From assembly GCA_036971475.1 (NCBI GenBank), contig JBAIZL010000006.1, positions 14,255,205 to 14,319,204 on the forward strand: a stretch of DNA of 64,000 bases. The letters run 5' to 3'. Origin of the DNA: Prosapia bicincta (taxonomy: Eukaryota; Arthropoda; Insecta; Hemiptera; Cercopidae). Positions within the stretch are counted from its first letter, which is position 1. Each line of letters opens with the position of its first letter. A program made the translations under genes and the position numbers. The notes beneath the pieces are model-generated. The model was not told where the DNA came from. It worked only from the letters and a program-made list of their open reading frames with translations, and did not search any database. This document shows positions 1 through 11,380 of the stretch, piece after piece.

Positions 1-769
1 TACCTTGAATGGTGAAGGTTTAGATCTGGCTGATACAATGTGTGTACCCAATCCTCTGGCAGTTCAATAGAATCATTTTTTTTCTTTGGGAACTGAAAGC
101 AAAAATTCTATTCTGTGTTAAACACATTCCTATAGAATTCGTATGATACCGGATGTAACTCAGAGTACATTTTATACAGTTTGTTTTTGTTCAGTTCTTC
201 AGAATGGTAAACTTTACTGGATTTTGTTAAGATTATAATGAGATTTACGTCCTTTCAATGACGAAAGATTCTCATGGACTTTATCTGTTATTTCTTGTGA
301 AATTTTAGAATATTTAGCATGTATTCTATTTTTATGCTTACCACGATTGTCTACTGAGCTTTTCCAGTCGTATTAAGAGATTTCTTAATACCACTGATTT
401 GGTATTCCATGTAATGATATGAAAACATTTTGACAAACGATAACTTCATAAATTTTTCCGTCTGTGAAAACTCTCACTTTGTATTCATAAGAAAATTGTT
501 TGAGATAATTAGAGTCCGTTGTTAATTAGATTCTAGGTCTACGTTGTTTAATTGGGAAAACATTGATTAGTCCAGTCAAATTTTCCATTTGTTTGTTGTA
601 TTCCTCGATTAGATTGAATTGTTTCAATACTTCATCCCATTCCTTTTCTTTCATTGAAAGCCTTTACAAAGACAAGGATACCCATTAAAGTGAGACATAG
701 CACGGATTCTTTTTTTGCATCAGATATTCGTCCATGACGTTTACGCTTTTTAGTTGCATTTTCACTCAT
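1..769 (-). pseudogene. Degraded transposon-associated ORF, 5' end intact
   Basis: On the minus strand an ATG at 769-767 opens a lysine/arginine-rich start (MSENATKKRKRHGR). The reading then breaks up by frameshifts and stops. Two later blocks remain readable: about 370-240 has a DNRGKH motif followed by a segment ending GRKSHYN, and about 215-90 has LYKMYSELHPVSYEFYRNVF followed by a Phe/Pro/Lys-rich segment. I recall this order (RGKH, SHY, MY, FYR-VFN, F-PKK) from repetitive, transposon-associated hypothetical proteins of insects, but I cannot name the superfamily. The left edge cuts the element. At least three frame changes make it a relic rather than an active gene. Confidence 0.45.
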
Positions 770-1594
770 TTCAATCCACAAATAATAATATTGTAAACTA
801 ATGAACACTACACACCAAACTAAGAGGTTATTTAAAACATAGAATGATACTTCAATTATAAATCGTAACAGCTGGAATTATGACATAGAATATTCTTTCA
901 CTGTAATTGAATCAGCTGATAGGACATAGAATGCTATTTCCCAGTATATGATTTTTTGGTTCATTAATAACATTAACATAGAATGATATGTCCCTTTCAT
1001 AAATTGGCTAAATTGTAGTACTCGTTTTGAGCCACTAGATGGAACTAAATTCTCATTTTCGAACAAATTTGACTTAGAATGTTCTTTGACTAAATAGTCT
1101 AATAGAGGAATGGTACACATATCTCTTCACGTCTCTTATTATTACATAAATCCTTTTTATTAGCAACCCTGGCCAACCGATGCCATATTTTTTCCTACTC
1201 GTCGTACAAAGAAATTGTTATATATTTTCCTTTAGTTACAATTCAATTAACTATATACTATCCGTTTTTTGGGTAGACACGGTTTAGGAAAGTCGTTGAT
1301 ACCGGGAACGGTGTCTAACGACTTTCCTCAGAAATTGTTTGAAATTTAAAAGGTGGGTTTTGAGCATTTTTACTCTCCGAAGGGATCGCAGTAGGTTGCT
1401 AGGGTGTTTTTGGAGTGAGAAAGTGTAATTGCGGATTTGTATAATGAATTATTTAAGCTCAGGTTCGAAGTGTAGTTGTTTTTTCGAAGCACCCCTGTCC
1501 ACCTGTCATACAGGTTATATGATTGATTGACTGCAATGTCTAGCTTACTTATCTGACGTTCAATAAGGTTAATCTGAGGCTGCAGATAAGTTCA
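770..1594. other. No gene recognised
   Basis: AT-rich sequence between two transposon relics. A minus-strand open stretch of 80 codons at 878-1120 has no domain, splice context or codon character that I recognise, and I treat it as chance. A short imperfect inversion surrounds 1285-1325 (gtcgttgatacc ... ggtgtctaacgac). Confidence 0.5.
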
Positions 1595-1639
1595 ATGACA
1601 ACCTTTAGAGTATCAGAGAAGATAGAATGTATGACGACA

Positions 1640-1965
1640 AAGATTGACTCTTTGAGGTCTTGCATGCTTCATGGCCAGACAGACGTATTTGAGGCTATGC
1701 ATGATTTTGTAAAAGGAAATGAATGCCAATTAGAACGTTTAATGGCAACTAGTGATTTTAAACTGCATATATCTGGTCACTTGAAGGAATTAAAATCATA
1801 TTTAGTGAGATACTTTCTAAACTTGATGAAGGTATTCACTGGATTTAAAATAATTTTTCTGAAGAGAATTTTCAATCAGCACAGTTATATATTGCACAAA
1901 AAGAAAGTCTAATTGAAATGTCTACTGTTAGTACTCAGCAATTATTTTTTTAGAGGATCGAATTA
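1640..1965 (+). pseudogene. hAT-type transposase relic (C-terminal half)
   Basis: The plus frame has an open stretch containing HDFVKGNECQLERLMA, then HISGHLKELKSYLVRYF. This resembles the conserved 'GN---F--L ... HL--L---F--YFP' region of hAT transposases and their domesticated ZBED/FAM200/GTF2IRD2 relatives. A one-base frame change near 1822 continues the match as DEGIHWI, stop, NNFSEENFQ, then KESLIEMST, as in the family's downstream segment. The frameshift and in-frame stops make it non-functional. A hAT-like terminal repeat at 2249 lies about 0.3 kb downstream and may belong to the same insertion. The assignment is by remembered motif only. Confidence 0.45.
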
Positions 1966-2174
1966 ATCTGTGAGTACAAACGTAACTAGGCCTTAAGTGT
2001 TTCCATTTTTTCATAACTTTATCCAAAACAAGTCAAATTAAAAAAAAAACTTTTAGTCCTGTTAAAATTACAATGCAATGCTAAAGTGTATTCACAAAAT
2101 ATAGTACTCATAAGGCTAATAAGGTTTATTTTAATTTGTCTTCATTGTTACTCCGAATAATGTATTGGACTGGA

Positions 2175-2249
2175 ATCTAATTCAGGGGTACGATTTATGA
2201 CAATAATTTGGTGTGGGGTACACAGCAGATAAAAAGTTGAGAATCGCTG
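2175..2249 (+). mobile_element. hAT-like 3' terminus
   Basis: Read on the minus strand from 2249 the sequence begins CAGCGATTCTCAACTTTTT and continues into a GTACCCCAC block. This is the familiar hAT terminal layout (CAGNGNTTCTCAA ... T-rich ... GTACCCC). The base after the end starts ctttaaac, a candidate 8-bp target duplication, but no partner left end was found in the window. It probably closes the transposase relic at 1640-1965. Confidence 0.5.
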
Positions 2250-2689
2250 CTTTAAACGAAACAGAAATAGTACTAAGATTCTTTACTCCTCGTTCCTAAT
2301 GACCTAACCTAAACATCGGTCATAATAGAGGCGCTAAAAATCTAAATTTTGGCATTAGCTTTGAACAAATATAAACAACAATTTTATATCTTTTGCACTT
2401 GTGAACTATTTTTGCTACATAACTCAACATGAAAATCATTCCTTATTCATGAAATCGTGTAGTAAAGGTTGGTTGTGAAGGTTGAATGTCTCCCGAGGAC
2501 TAGCCCTTGGTAAAAGACGACTAAATATATCAGTGCCTTATTAGCAAAATTTAACGAAACTGCATAAAAATGCTCCAGAATCTTATAAAATTCTGATGGT
2601 ATCATAATTACTATATGGATTATATTTATTGATATCACTTGAAAAAAAATATGATTACTTACTGACATTTTTCAGCAGACACTTTTCAC

Positions 2690-2950
2690 ACTAGATCAGT
2701 GCACTGTTCAATGCTGTGAGTCACGGGTGTGATGCTCAGGTGTGTTGTATTATTGTGATTATGGGGTGTATTGGTGTTCTGTGGTATGCTATTGTTTATA
2801 GATCAATTGTCTAGACTTTGTCATCTATGAACCACTGAACCCCAATACAACACAGACTCACAAAAATACCACATACCTGAGCAACAGTCTTGTCAGTGAC
2901 TCACAGCATTGAATAATACATTGATCTAATACGAAACGCGTAGGTCATAG
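2690..2950. repeat. Imperfect long inverted repeat, about 110-bp arms
   Basis: The left arm (about 2690-2790, with atgctgtgagtcac and gctcaggt) is matched in inverse by the right arm (about 2835-2945, with acctgagc and gtgactcacagcat). Identity is roughly three quarters over about 110 bp. This is a fold-back element or the remains of two facing insertions. No coding sequence lies inside. Confidence 0.55.
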
Positions 2951-3270
2951 TATTTTCCCCAAGTGATATAAAAAAAAGTAAATATTAAAAACCTCAAGAT
3001 GTAAAACAAAAAATTGCAGGTTTTAGTATAATTATGTAATTTAAACTGTTTTTAAACTGAGTTTAAACTTTTATTAAAAAAAACTCTAATTTAGCTCTTA
3101 TTATATAAGGTTGACAATATTGTTAAAAATCATAAATATCTAATAAATAATTATATCAAATTAAAATCTATCAGTTAATCACGTCGTTTAATGTAACTTA
3201 CAAAATCTAAATCAACAATCGCTAACAATAAAGTAATTCCAATTTCCACAAGCATTCTTCAGTTACCGTA

Positions 3271-3470
3271 CCAAAATAAACAGTACTGAAACAGCTGTAA
3301 GATTTTATTTGATCTAATTTACATAGTTTTCTCTGCAGTAGTTAGTATGCCAGTAATTACTAACCTTTAATGAAAAACGTCATTACCAAAACGCGGCAAC
3401 AATCAAAAGTCGGCACAGCTGATCGAGAAGGCAACTACAGTAGATGTAGATTCAGTACTGTTTATTTTGG
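3271..3470. mobile_element. Short TIR element (MITE candidate), 200 bp
   Basis: A 20-bp terminal inverted repeat is present: ccaaaataaacagtactgaa at 3271-3290 and its complement at 3451-3470, identical except possibly at the innermost bases. The 160-bp interior is non-coding. No clear target-site duplication is visible beside it. The size and structure suit a MITE; the superfamily is not evident. Confidence 0.5.
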
Positions 3471-3702
3471 CGCTCAGTAGTTTCATTTCAGTTTTAAATA
3501 GTTACATTTCATTGTTAATCCTTGTATTGCATTTTGTAGCCTAAATTATGTGGTTAAAGGATATTCAGTTTACTTTTGCTTTAGATGATAACAATTAAAA
3601 TCATCAATGACCTTCATTACTAATTGAACGGGTATTTTCTGAATGAATTTATTTTCCTAACAAGTATTGTCTCACACGGCCACTAGACAATAGATTGTTT
3701 TT

Positions 3703-3939
3703 CTACCGGTATCTAGAAGTAAGAGTTTAAACTTATCAATAACATTGTTATTTAAGTCAAGAGATGTAGGCTACATCGGTGTTAGTGTTGCTGTTATTGT
3801 TTTCATAATCCTTTTATTTATTTCTATTGTTATCAAATTGAATTACTATTCAAGGAATGAGAAGAAACATAGTTTAGACGGGAAATTACAGTTTGAAACA
3901 AACGGTAGTGAATTCATCGTGAGTAACGTAAAACAATAA
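3703..3939 (+). other. Unassigned open stretch with one transmembrane segment
   Basis: An open frame without an ATG runs to a stop at 3937-3939. It reads GYIGVSVAVIVFIILLFISI, a strong single membrane span, then a charged tail of about 40 residues (IKLNYYSRNEKKHSLDG ...) ending in VSNVKQ. The order (span, positively charged stop-transfer, short hydrophilic tail) resembles the last exon of a type I membrane protein. I see no matching exons or recognisable family. It could equally be chance in an AT-rich frame, where Ile/Val/Phe codons are common. Confidence 0.2.
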
Positions 3940-3959
3940 TTTATTGTATTAGATAAACG

Positions 3960-4461
3960 ATGAGCCGGTTGAAAGATATTTATTTGAAAAAATGTTTTTG
4001 TATTGTATTCTGTTTTTTATACTATTATTGTAGCGTTGTTTTTGTCTGCTCTTATTGCTATTATTTCATTTTTGTATAGTTTTTTCAATTTGTTTATTTA
4101 TATTTTATTTTTGTTGTAATTTTCTTTTGGTATTTTTTGTTGATAATTTAGTTTATTTTGTATGATGCTGCGTTTATGTTGGTTTTCATATTGCATAAGG
4201 TTTATTGCCAGTTCTGTCTCGACTACGAGGTTTTCTATTATGCTTTGTATTTTTGGTTTGAGTTTTGTGTTAGTTCTACTTTCAAGTATCTTTATTTCAT
4301 GTTTTGTGAAGTTGTTCTTTGTAAGGTTTATAGAGCTAGGGGGGAATTTATGGTTCGTTGTGGTATTGATGCTTGAAAATGAGGACTCGTAATTAGTTCT
4401 CGAAAGTCTACTTGCATATATATAGAAAGTAAGATTCTTACTTAAGTACATGATAGTGTAA

Positions 4462-4468
<7 letters not shown>
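3960..4468 (-). pseudogene. Penelope-like element 5' fragment with pseudo-LTR arm
   Basis: On the minus strand, after a terminal arm at about 4468-4381, a frame reads INLTKNNFTKHEIKILES, then ENLVVETELAINL. This is the N-terminal layout of Penelope-like proteins ('NLS--LT--E--LL ... E-AI'). Further on, about 4060-4010, it reads IAIRADKNNATIIV, stop, KTEY, matching the conserved start of the Penelope RT region (ADKGN-VV-MDK-DY). Internal stops and an abrupt end before the catalytic RT motifs make it a dead 5' fragment. The arm contains, on the plus strand, TTGAAAA, T, GAGGAC, loop, GTTCTC, GAAA (4373-4405). A (TA)n tract borders it at 4469. Confidence 0.6.

Positions 4469-4527
<59 letters not shown>
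4469..4527. repeat. (TA)n microsatellite
   Basis: About 59 bp of uninterrupted TA dinucleotides immediately beside the outer end of the Penelope fragment. Similar tracts border most Penelope-like copies here. Confidence 0.95.
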
Positions 4528-4528
<1 letters not shown>

Positions 4529-4689
4529 TACTGTATGTTGTATGCCTAGTTATAAGTATAGTGTAGATGAACTATTACATCATTGCCTACAGAACATGTT
4601 GAAATGTTCTACCCCTAGACTATTACAGTTTTTACACAATGGATATCTTTCTGGATAAACAAGTATTATAAAACATTTCGTAAAAATTT

Positions 4690-5409
4690 AATTCCTGCTT
4701 AAATAACAAAAATTGTTTTATTTTCTTCTAATTTTATAATTACAAATATTACAAATATGTTTAAACATAAGTCAGAATAACAATATTAAGTGGTAAATAG
4801 AAAGCGAGTTTCCTTGCAATTTTCTATCTTCCTTTCTATGTATAGTGTTGGACTAATATCTTTGTTACTATTTATTGGCTTTTTTGTCGCTTGCATTGTG
4901 TTGTAGTTTATTTTCGCTTTCCTTTCGCAAATGTCCGTTTGTGAAGCAAGGTTCGATATTATTAATCTAGTTTGTTTGTTTATTTTATTTCAGTATTTTC
5001 GTTCATTTCTAATCATAGATCTTTAATTTTGATATTGTCTGGTAAAAATGACAACGACTTAACGTTGAACAATATAGGTTTCGACGACAACTAGATGGTG
5101 GCAAAAAAAAATCATATACATTTTTGAGAAGTTCTAGCTATTGGAAAGTTGGTTCTGTGCCAAAGCGCTAGACTATGAACATGAAGATACTCTGTTCAAA
5201 TCCAACCTAGACGCATCAAATTTTTATAATTTAATTATTGAATAAAATATTGGAAAATAATTTGAAAGCTGGATTAACATCAATTGTCATTTATAATAGA
5301 TTAAAAGAAATGTACAGCTTGAGTGGATGAACAAAAACGTATTTTATTAACGACTGAAACTTTGTACTAGATAATTTCAGGAGAGTGTGAGCTATTAGAA
5401 TGAATTGAA
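4690..5409 (+). mobile_element. TCAATTCCT-type element, long tRNA-core version
   Basis: Long version of the dominant non-autonomous repeat. The core near 5145-5220 has tRNA-like internal promoter elements: an A-box-like gttggttctgtgccaaag and a B-box-like tgttcaaatcc. It is followed by the shared tail (gtggatgaacaaaaacg ... ggagagtgtgagctattag) ending in aattga near 5409. The head end is diverged (ctgcttaaataac). Other long copies are at 7116-7834 (minus), 45102-45815 (minus) and 50150-50943 (plus). No protein is encoded. Confidence 0.6.
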
Positions 5410-5411
5410 AA

Positions 5412-5861
5412 ACAAGTCATTAAAAATTACTTGACCCCATTCCTATTGAGGTTAACAAGAAAAACCGCACTTTAGTTACCCTAGAACACTATTTATGATA
5501 TTGTGTGTCAACCATGGCAATAGTTAAAGATTGTACAGCTGAGATTTCGACGACAACCAGATGGGGGAAAGAAATTCATATACATCTGTAGAAATTTATT
5601 TCTAGATATTGGAAAGTGCCAAGGAGCACTAGACTTCGAACATAAAGATTCTCCGTTCGAATCCTGCTGGACCTCACAAATTTTATAATTTAGCTATTGA
5701 ATATATATTTGAAAAAAAACTGTCTCAACTTCAATATTCATCCACTATAGGTTAAAAAAATTATTTGAATGTAATTGGATGAATAAAAATGTATTTTGTT
5801 AACGATTGAAAATTTGTACAAGATAAATATAAGAAAAGTGTGAGCTAATAGAATGAATTTA
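5412..5861 (+). mobile_element. TCAATTCCT-type element, short tRNA-core version
   Basis: Starts almost directly after the previous copy, so two copies lie in direct tandem. The head resembles ccattcctattgaggttaac. The core has the best B box in the window (ccgttcgaatcc, about 5655-5666), consistent with a decayed tRNA-derived Pol III promoter. The tail ends gtgtgagctaatagaatgaattt. It lacks the roughly 270-bp insert of the long version. Confidence 0.6.
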
Positions 5862-7003
5862 ATTAATATTAATTTTTTAGTACTAAATAGTACACATTTT
5901 TACACTCGTAGTATTTAATAACGAACGAAGTTTAAAATTCCACTAAATGAAAAAATTTCCCGTGATTTAGTCCAAAGTAAAATGTCTTCGTCGTAGACAT
6001 TTAGTTCCATTCCAGAAAACTACCATTCCTATCTGTTTATAATGTGATGTCCCATTAAGTTATTATAAGGAAAAACCCGTGTTTATTGACATCCGTGTTA
6101 AATGTAGGGAAAGTTGTTAGGACGAATATCTAGTGGATCTATTTAGGGGGTTTTGTCCGACAGACCGGAGGCTAAACTAGATTTTATCAGAACCATTAAG
6201 CAATTTTATCTGTAATTATTTGTTACAGATTTGCGCGATTGGTTTTAATTTGAGTTCTAGGTTTTAGAACAATAATTTACTGTTTTTACATCCATTTTCA
6301 TTGGTTTATAAATATTTTTGTTAATATTATCGTATTGTATCGTCGTTAGAGAATAAAATGTATCTGTGTATATATGCTGTCACAAGTCTTGATATAAATA
6401 AAAGACGGTTGATATATGAGCCAATAACATTTATTTTAAAAATAACGGCGTCGTTTCGAAAGCAAATTTGGCATCTTCAACATGCCAATGATACTGGCTA
6501 CACTACACGGAGTATTCAACTGATCGATCAAGATTTCAAACTAGCTGTCGAAACGTTACAGTTATATTGAAAATGAATGTATAGACTCATACATCAACGG
6601 TATGTTATTCAGAATAAAATGCATTGTTTTTTTAATTTCATGAAGTAACTAAGTCTGCGGTTTAACGAGGTTTTTTATAGTAATACATATTCCTCGTCAA
6701 CGTGTAAAATGAGCCAAAAAATAATGACTAAACTCAAAAGATGTAAAATGATCAGAATTAACATAATTTAAAGCTTGAAAAATAATTGTGTTATTAAATA
6801 ATGTGTTTTCTCTAAGATTAAGCACACTTTTCCTTCCATTTACACCCAAAAAGGTTTGTACTAACATTTATTATATTGCTACAGCTTATAGGTAGAATAA
6901 ACAATGTTCTTGTAAAACGAAGCGTGTAAAAAAATGTATGTACTCGTTTTAGAAATAATACTAACAGCTTCAACTACCATCTAAGTATTTCGTGATCGAG
7001 TAA

Positions 7004-7060
<57 letters not shown>

Positions 7061-7115
7061 GGAATTAGCAATATAATATATAATTCATGTAACTGATATT
7101 TTAAATATATTTCGT
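5862..7115. other. No gene recognised
   Basis: AT-rich. An open stretch of 70 codons on the plus strand at 6358-6570 has no recognisable domain. On its minus strand lies TTGAAGA ... TTTCGAAACG (about 6450-6485), which resembles diverged Penelope-end sequence. A (TA)n tract occupies about 7012-7056. Confidence 0.4.
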
Positions 7116-7834
<719 letters not shown>

Positions 7835-8237
7835 TTCTTGAAAACAATTTTTATATTACTCGTTTATGAAATCCGAAACATTAATAAACGTATATAAAAC
7901 AACATGAAGAATAAAGTACACAATGTTACAGTTTCCAACTACAACTTGCGCTATTGTATTTTCATAAGTAGATTCATTTCACTAAAAACACTTGAACATA
8001 TGTCTTATGATATACTTGCTTTTTCAAGCTTCAACTACCATCTAAGTTATGCCTGTCCTTAGGAATAACTTTGTTATATATTTTTTTACCCACTCTTAAT
8101 ATGGTGGAGAGTTAATTTTTTATAGTTTACTGTTTAAATGTGTATCAAGGTCATTTGAGTAAATAGGTAAACCACACCGTGGAATTACTAACATTATATA
8201 TTGTTAATTCAACTGTTACTTTAAATATATTTTTTTA

Positions 8238-8264
8238 TCAATTCCTTCCATTACCTCACTCTCT

Positions 8265-8356
<92 letters not shown>

Positions 8357-8904
8357 CTATTTTACTAATCCAATCCAGTTCAAACACTTTTTTTTTCAAC
8401 CTGTAGCGGGTGGCAATTGATGCTTATACAGTTTTTTCGAATATTTATTCATTAATTTAAATTTTAAAAACTTGATGTCCCGGTTAGATTCGAACACATA
8501 AATACAGGGTTAAAATCCAGCACCTTGGCACTGAGCCAACTTTCCCATTGGTAGAGATCTATTTAACTATTCTAATTAAAAATGTATATGAAATTATAAA
8601 GAAGGGCTCCTTATAAAGCAATAGAAGGGATAAATAGAATAATACATTATAGACCACCATCGGCTACAAAAATTAGAAAGTAAAAAAAGCAAGCCAGTAA
8701 ATAGTAACAAATAAATATAATAGTCCAACACCACATAGAGAGAGAGGAAACTGGAAAATCGCAAGGAAATTCGCTTTTAATTTTTCCGCTTAATATTGTG
8801 ATTCTATTATACGTACTTATATACATATTTATACTAATTATAATTAAAAAATAAAAAGTAACTTGTATTAAAAAAAAACATTTTTGACCTTAGTAGAAAT
8901 TGAG
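8238..8904 (-). mobile_element. TCAATTCCT-type element, long tRNA-core version
   Basis: Minus-strand copy similar to the one 1.1 kb to its left. On the plus strand it runs tcaattccttccattac, a (TA)n tract (8270-8310), (TG)n (8311-8355), the tail, a tRNA-like core (about 8460-8560, with ggttagattcgaac as B-box remnant) and a closing accttagtagaaattga. The two neighbours share the compound TA/TG tract, suggesting a related source copy. Confidence 0.6.
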
Positions 8905-9696
8905 TTTAAAAAAAAATTGACTTGCTTTTGTAAGACTCAACATTATAAAATGTATATTAAACGACAGAAGAAAACACTTGAACATTTATTCTTATGATAC
9001 ACCTGCCTATAGTAGGACTTACTTTTCTTATTATTGTGTGTGTCCCATTGTCAACTCAGACCGTAACTGACCAAGTGGTCGTTTTAGGTTAGGGTGAGGG
9101 TGGAATAGGATAGATATATTAGGTGTATTTTTAAAAAGGATTGGGGGTTATAATGTAGAAATATGTACGTGAGTTATAATGTAGTTGGGTGTTAAGTATG
9201 CGTGTTAGGTATAGCTTGATATGCCTGTATATTGTTCGTTTGTATAGCGTTGATTATTTTTGTTTTTGTTTGTATAGAATTTGTAGTTCATAACCTGAAA
9301 CAAGAGGTCAGTTTCATTCTGAGAGTTGACAATAAGACACTCCTGAAATTGCCATCCACAATTGTCAAAAAAGTAAGTGCTGCTATAGGCAATGTAACAA
9401 CACAACACATGTTCAAGTGTTCTTAGTGAGAAACTAGTAGTTCTAGTGAAGATAGAATCAAGTAATATAGAGCCATGTATTATTCAATTTATAATTTAAC
9501 TAATTATATTTATTTATTATAAATAGACATTCAAACGAAACAGTTGACTAGTTTTAGCAATTTTAAGTGTTATTCTCCTTTCCTATCCCAAAGTTGTGCA
9601 TACCTAGTTTACCCTTTTAAGTGTATTTTCTGTATCAAGAATATGTTCATAAAAATAGGTTTTATAGGAATCAGTTATTACTGTTATATCGAAATA
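8905..9696. other. No gene recognised
   Basis: AT-rich. Two overlapping open stretches near 9205-9426 on opposite strands are short and show no domain. Part of this stretch (around 9290-9370, cagtttcattctgagagttgacaataagac) resembles 23715-23790, so it is probably an unnamed dispersed repeat. Confidence 0.4.
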
Positions 9697-10214
9697 ACTA
9701 GTTAATATTTTTTTAAATTCAATACCACTAAACACTATATCCTATAAACTCTCATGTTTAATTTTATTATTGCTATAAAAAAATAATAATTACCAATATA
9801 TTGAAATTACAATGAAAATATTGAAAACAACCCCAATACCACAAAAATAATAAAAAATAACAAATAAAACAAGTTACTTAAGATTAAACCATTTTGTACA
9901 TTTCGATGACCATGTCATCATCATCAGAGGTTTTATTACAAAATCACAATCTAGCACAAGAAGGTACAAACTAGTGTGATGTAATTCGTTATGTAAACTA
10001 GATCACTCTAGTTTGTAACTTCTTGTTTGCTAGATGGTGATTTTGTAATAAGACCCTCTGACGATGATGACATGGTTATCGAAATGTACATAAGGGTTTA
10101 ATCTTAAGTAACTTGTTTTATTTGTTATTTTTATTTATTTTTATTGTATTGGGGTTCTTTCCAATATTTTAATTGTAATATATTGTACCACTGTGCTCTT
10201 GATATTGTGTAATA
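9697..10214 (+). mobile_element. Penelope-type fold-back, family D
   Basis: Inverted arms (about 9794-9965 and 10000-10190) share accccaatacc/ggtattgggg ends and the motif block. The right end finishes with the family tag ccactgtgctcttgatattg. The left arm read on the minus strand has CTGATGA (9927-9921), T, GATGAC, ATG, GTCATC, GAAA (9904-9901); the right arm has the diverged CTGACGA version near 10059. The stretch 9697-9793 is also found at 16286-16380, so it belongs to the repeat. No coding sequence remains. Confidence 0.55.
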
Positions 10215-10531
10215 TATTGAAATAATGACTAGTATTTTAGTATAAAGCATAAAATAAATATTGCAATATATTAAATTAAAAATATAGTTCTTATATTTTA
10301 CAACTTTATTATTTGTAGGTTTTTTTTGTTAGAAATACAGTAAGGTTTCTTTTTTTAATATTGAATTATTTATTAATTTGTTTATATTTACAAATTATAA
10401 ATTTCATTGTAAAACATCCTGTTAGTTTTGTTAATAAAGAATTAAATTTGCCATAATACCTTAAAGGAATAATATAACTGAAATCTAACGAACACCTAGT
10501 AAATAATTTGCTATACATTTATACATGTTTT

Positions 10532-10850
10532 TTGAATTCCTACTATTAGTTCACACTCTCCCTATATGTATTTATATATCTTGTTTAAATTTTCAGTCGT
10601 TAATAAAATACGTTTTATTCATCCACTCAAGTTTAAATACATTTCGTAAACACTTTTAGTGGGTGACACTTGATGTTAATCCTGTTTTTACAAAAATCAA
10701 TTCATTGATTAGATTTAATTAATTTATTTTAATAATTAATTTCGCTTCTATTTTGGCATATATTTCGCTTACTTAATATTGTGACTCTGCCTTATACATA
10801 TTGATATTAATTGTAATTATTTAATAATAACTAAATTTAAATTTAAAAAA
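10532..10850 (-). mobile_element. TCAATTCCT-type element, truncated
   Basis: On the plus strand: gaattcctactattagttcacactctcc, a short TA tract, then the shared tail (cgttttattcatccactcaag, gtgacacttgatgttaatcc). The copy then decays. It lies about 50 bp downstream of the CSP-1 exon 1 splice donor, inside what would be the CSP-1 intron. Confidence 0.55.
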
Positions 10851-10903
10851 ATCTTATAGTTCTTATTCCTTGTTTTATCTGTTATTTGTGTAATGAATCT
10901 TAC

Positions 10904-11108
10904 TTTTGAGTTCTTGTCCATCAGGAGTGCACGGCCCTTTGTCCAGAAGACACTTGAAGTAGTTATTGAACAGCCTTTCGTTACGAAGAATGTCTTCCAC
11001 ATTGATGTTGTCGTATTTAGTAGTGTATTTCTGACCTTTCCCTGCAGGTGTTGCCTCTACCAATGCAATTAATGCGACAACCAAACCGAATAACACTGGA
11101 GTCTTCAT
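10904..11108 (-). CDS. Chemosensory protein CSP-1, exon 1 only (partial)
   Basis: First exon of a CSP (OS-D/A10 family) gene; these small secreted all-helical proteins carry hydrophobic ligands such as odorants, pheromones or lipids in chemosensory organs and haemolymph. The ATG at 11108 starts a signal peptide ([19 protein letters not shown]), then the CSP opening [25 protein letters not shown] and LLDKGPC, giving the first two cysteines with C-x6-C spacing. After 68 codons plus one base the reading meets a GTAAG donor (10903-10899) directly after the Lys codon of QELK, the phase-1 position used by the three neighbouring paralogues. A TATA box stands 43 bp upstream of the ATG. I found no second exon (expected KCSEKQK ... 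KP ... YDP) in 1-10903. The gene therefore has an intron longer than 10.9 kb, an exon beyond the window, or has lost its 3' half. Confidence 0.85.
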
Positions 11109-11150
11109 CGTGGAAGTTGAAAGTAAATGTGTTATTGTGTTGTCAGAAGA

Positions 11151-11157
11151 TTTTATA
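11151..11157 (-). promoter_or_regulatory. TATA box of CSP-1
   Basis: TATAAAA on the minus strand in the context GGTATAAAATC, 43 bp upstream of the CSP-1 ATG. At the usual 25-30 bp spacing, transcription would start near 11127 and give a leader of about 20 bases. All four CSP genes here have a TATA box 39-56 bp upstream of their ATG. Confidence 0.6.
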
Positions 11158-11380
11158 CCTACCCAGAAGCCAACCCCCTCCATTTGTGACCCGGGTGACG
11201 AAGACAAATAGTCATTGGATTTTGATTACAAATAATTACGTATCGTCGAAAAAGGTCATTACTATGGTTATAGATGAGCGCAGAAAATCTACCCCCCTCT
11301 GCCCAACCTGCTCTTTCTCTCTTCTCTTTATCTCCCTCTTTAATTACAACTTCCATTTTTTCCTTTTACGACGCTGTTAT

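Noticed and set aside
4158..4392. Plus-strand frames at 4158-4392
   Set aside because: They are the reverse of the Penelope coding relic on the minus strand.
5140..5230. Genuine tRNA gene in the tRNA-like cores
   Set aside because: Anticodon and acceptor stems do not pair, and the same sequence recurs in many repeat copies.
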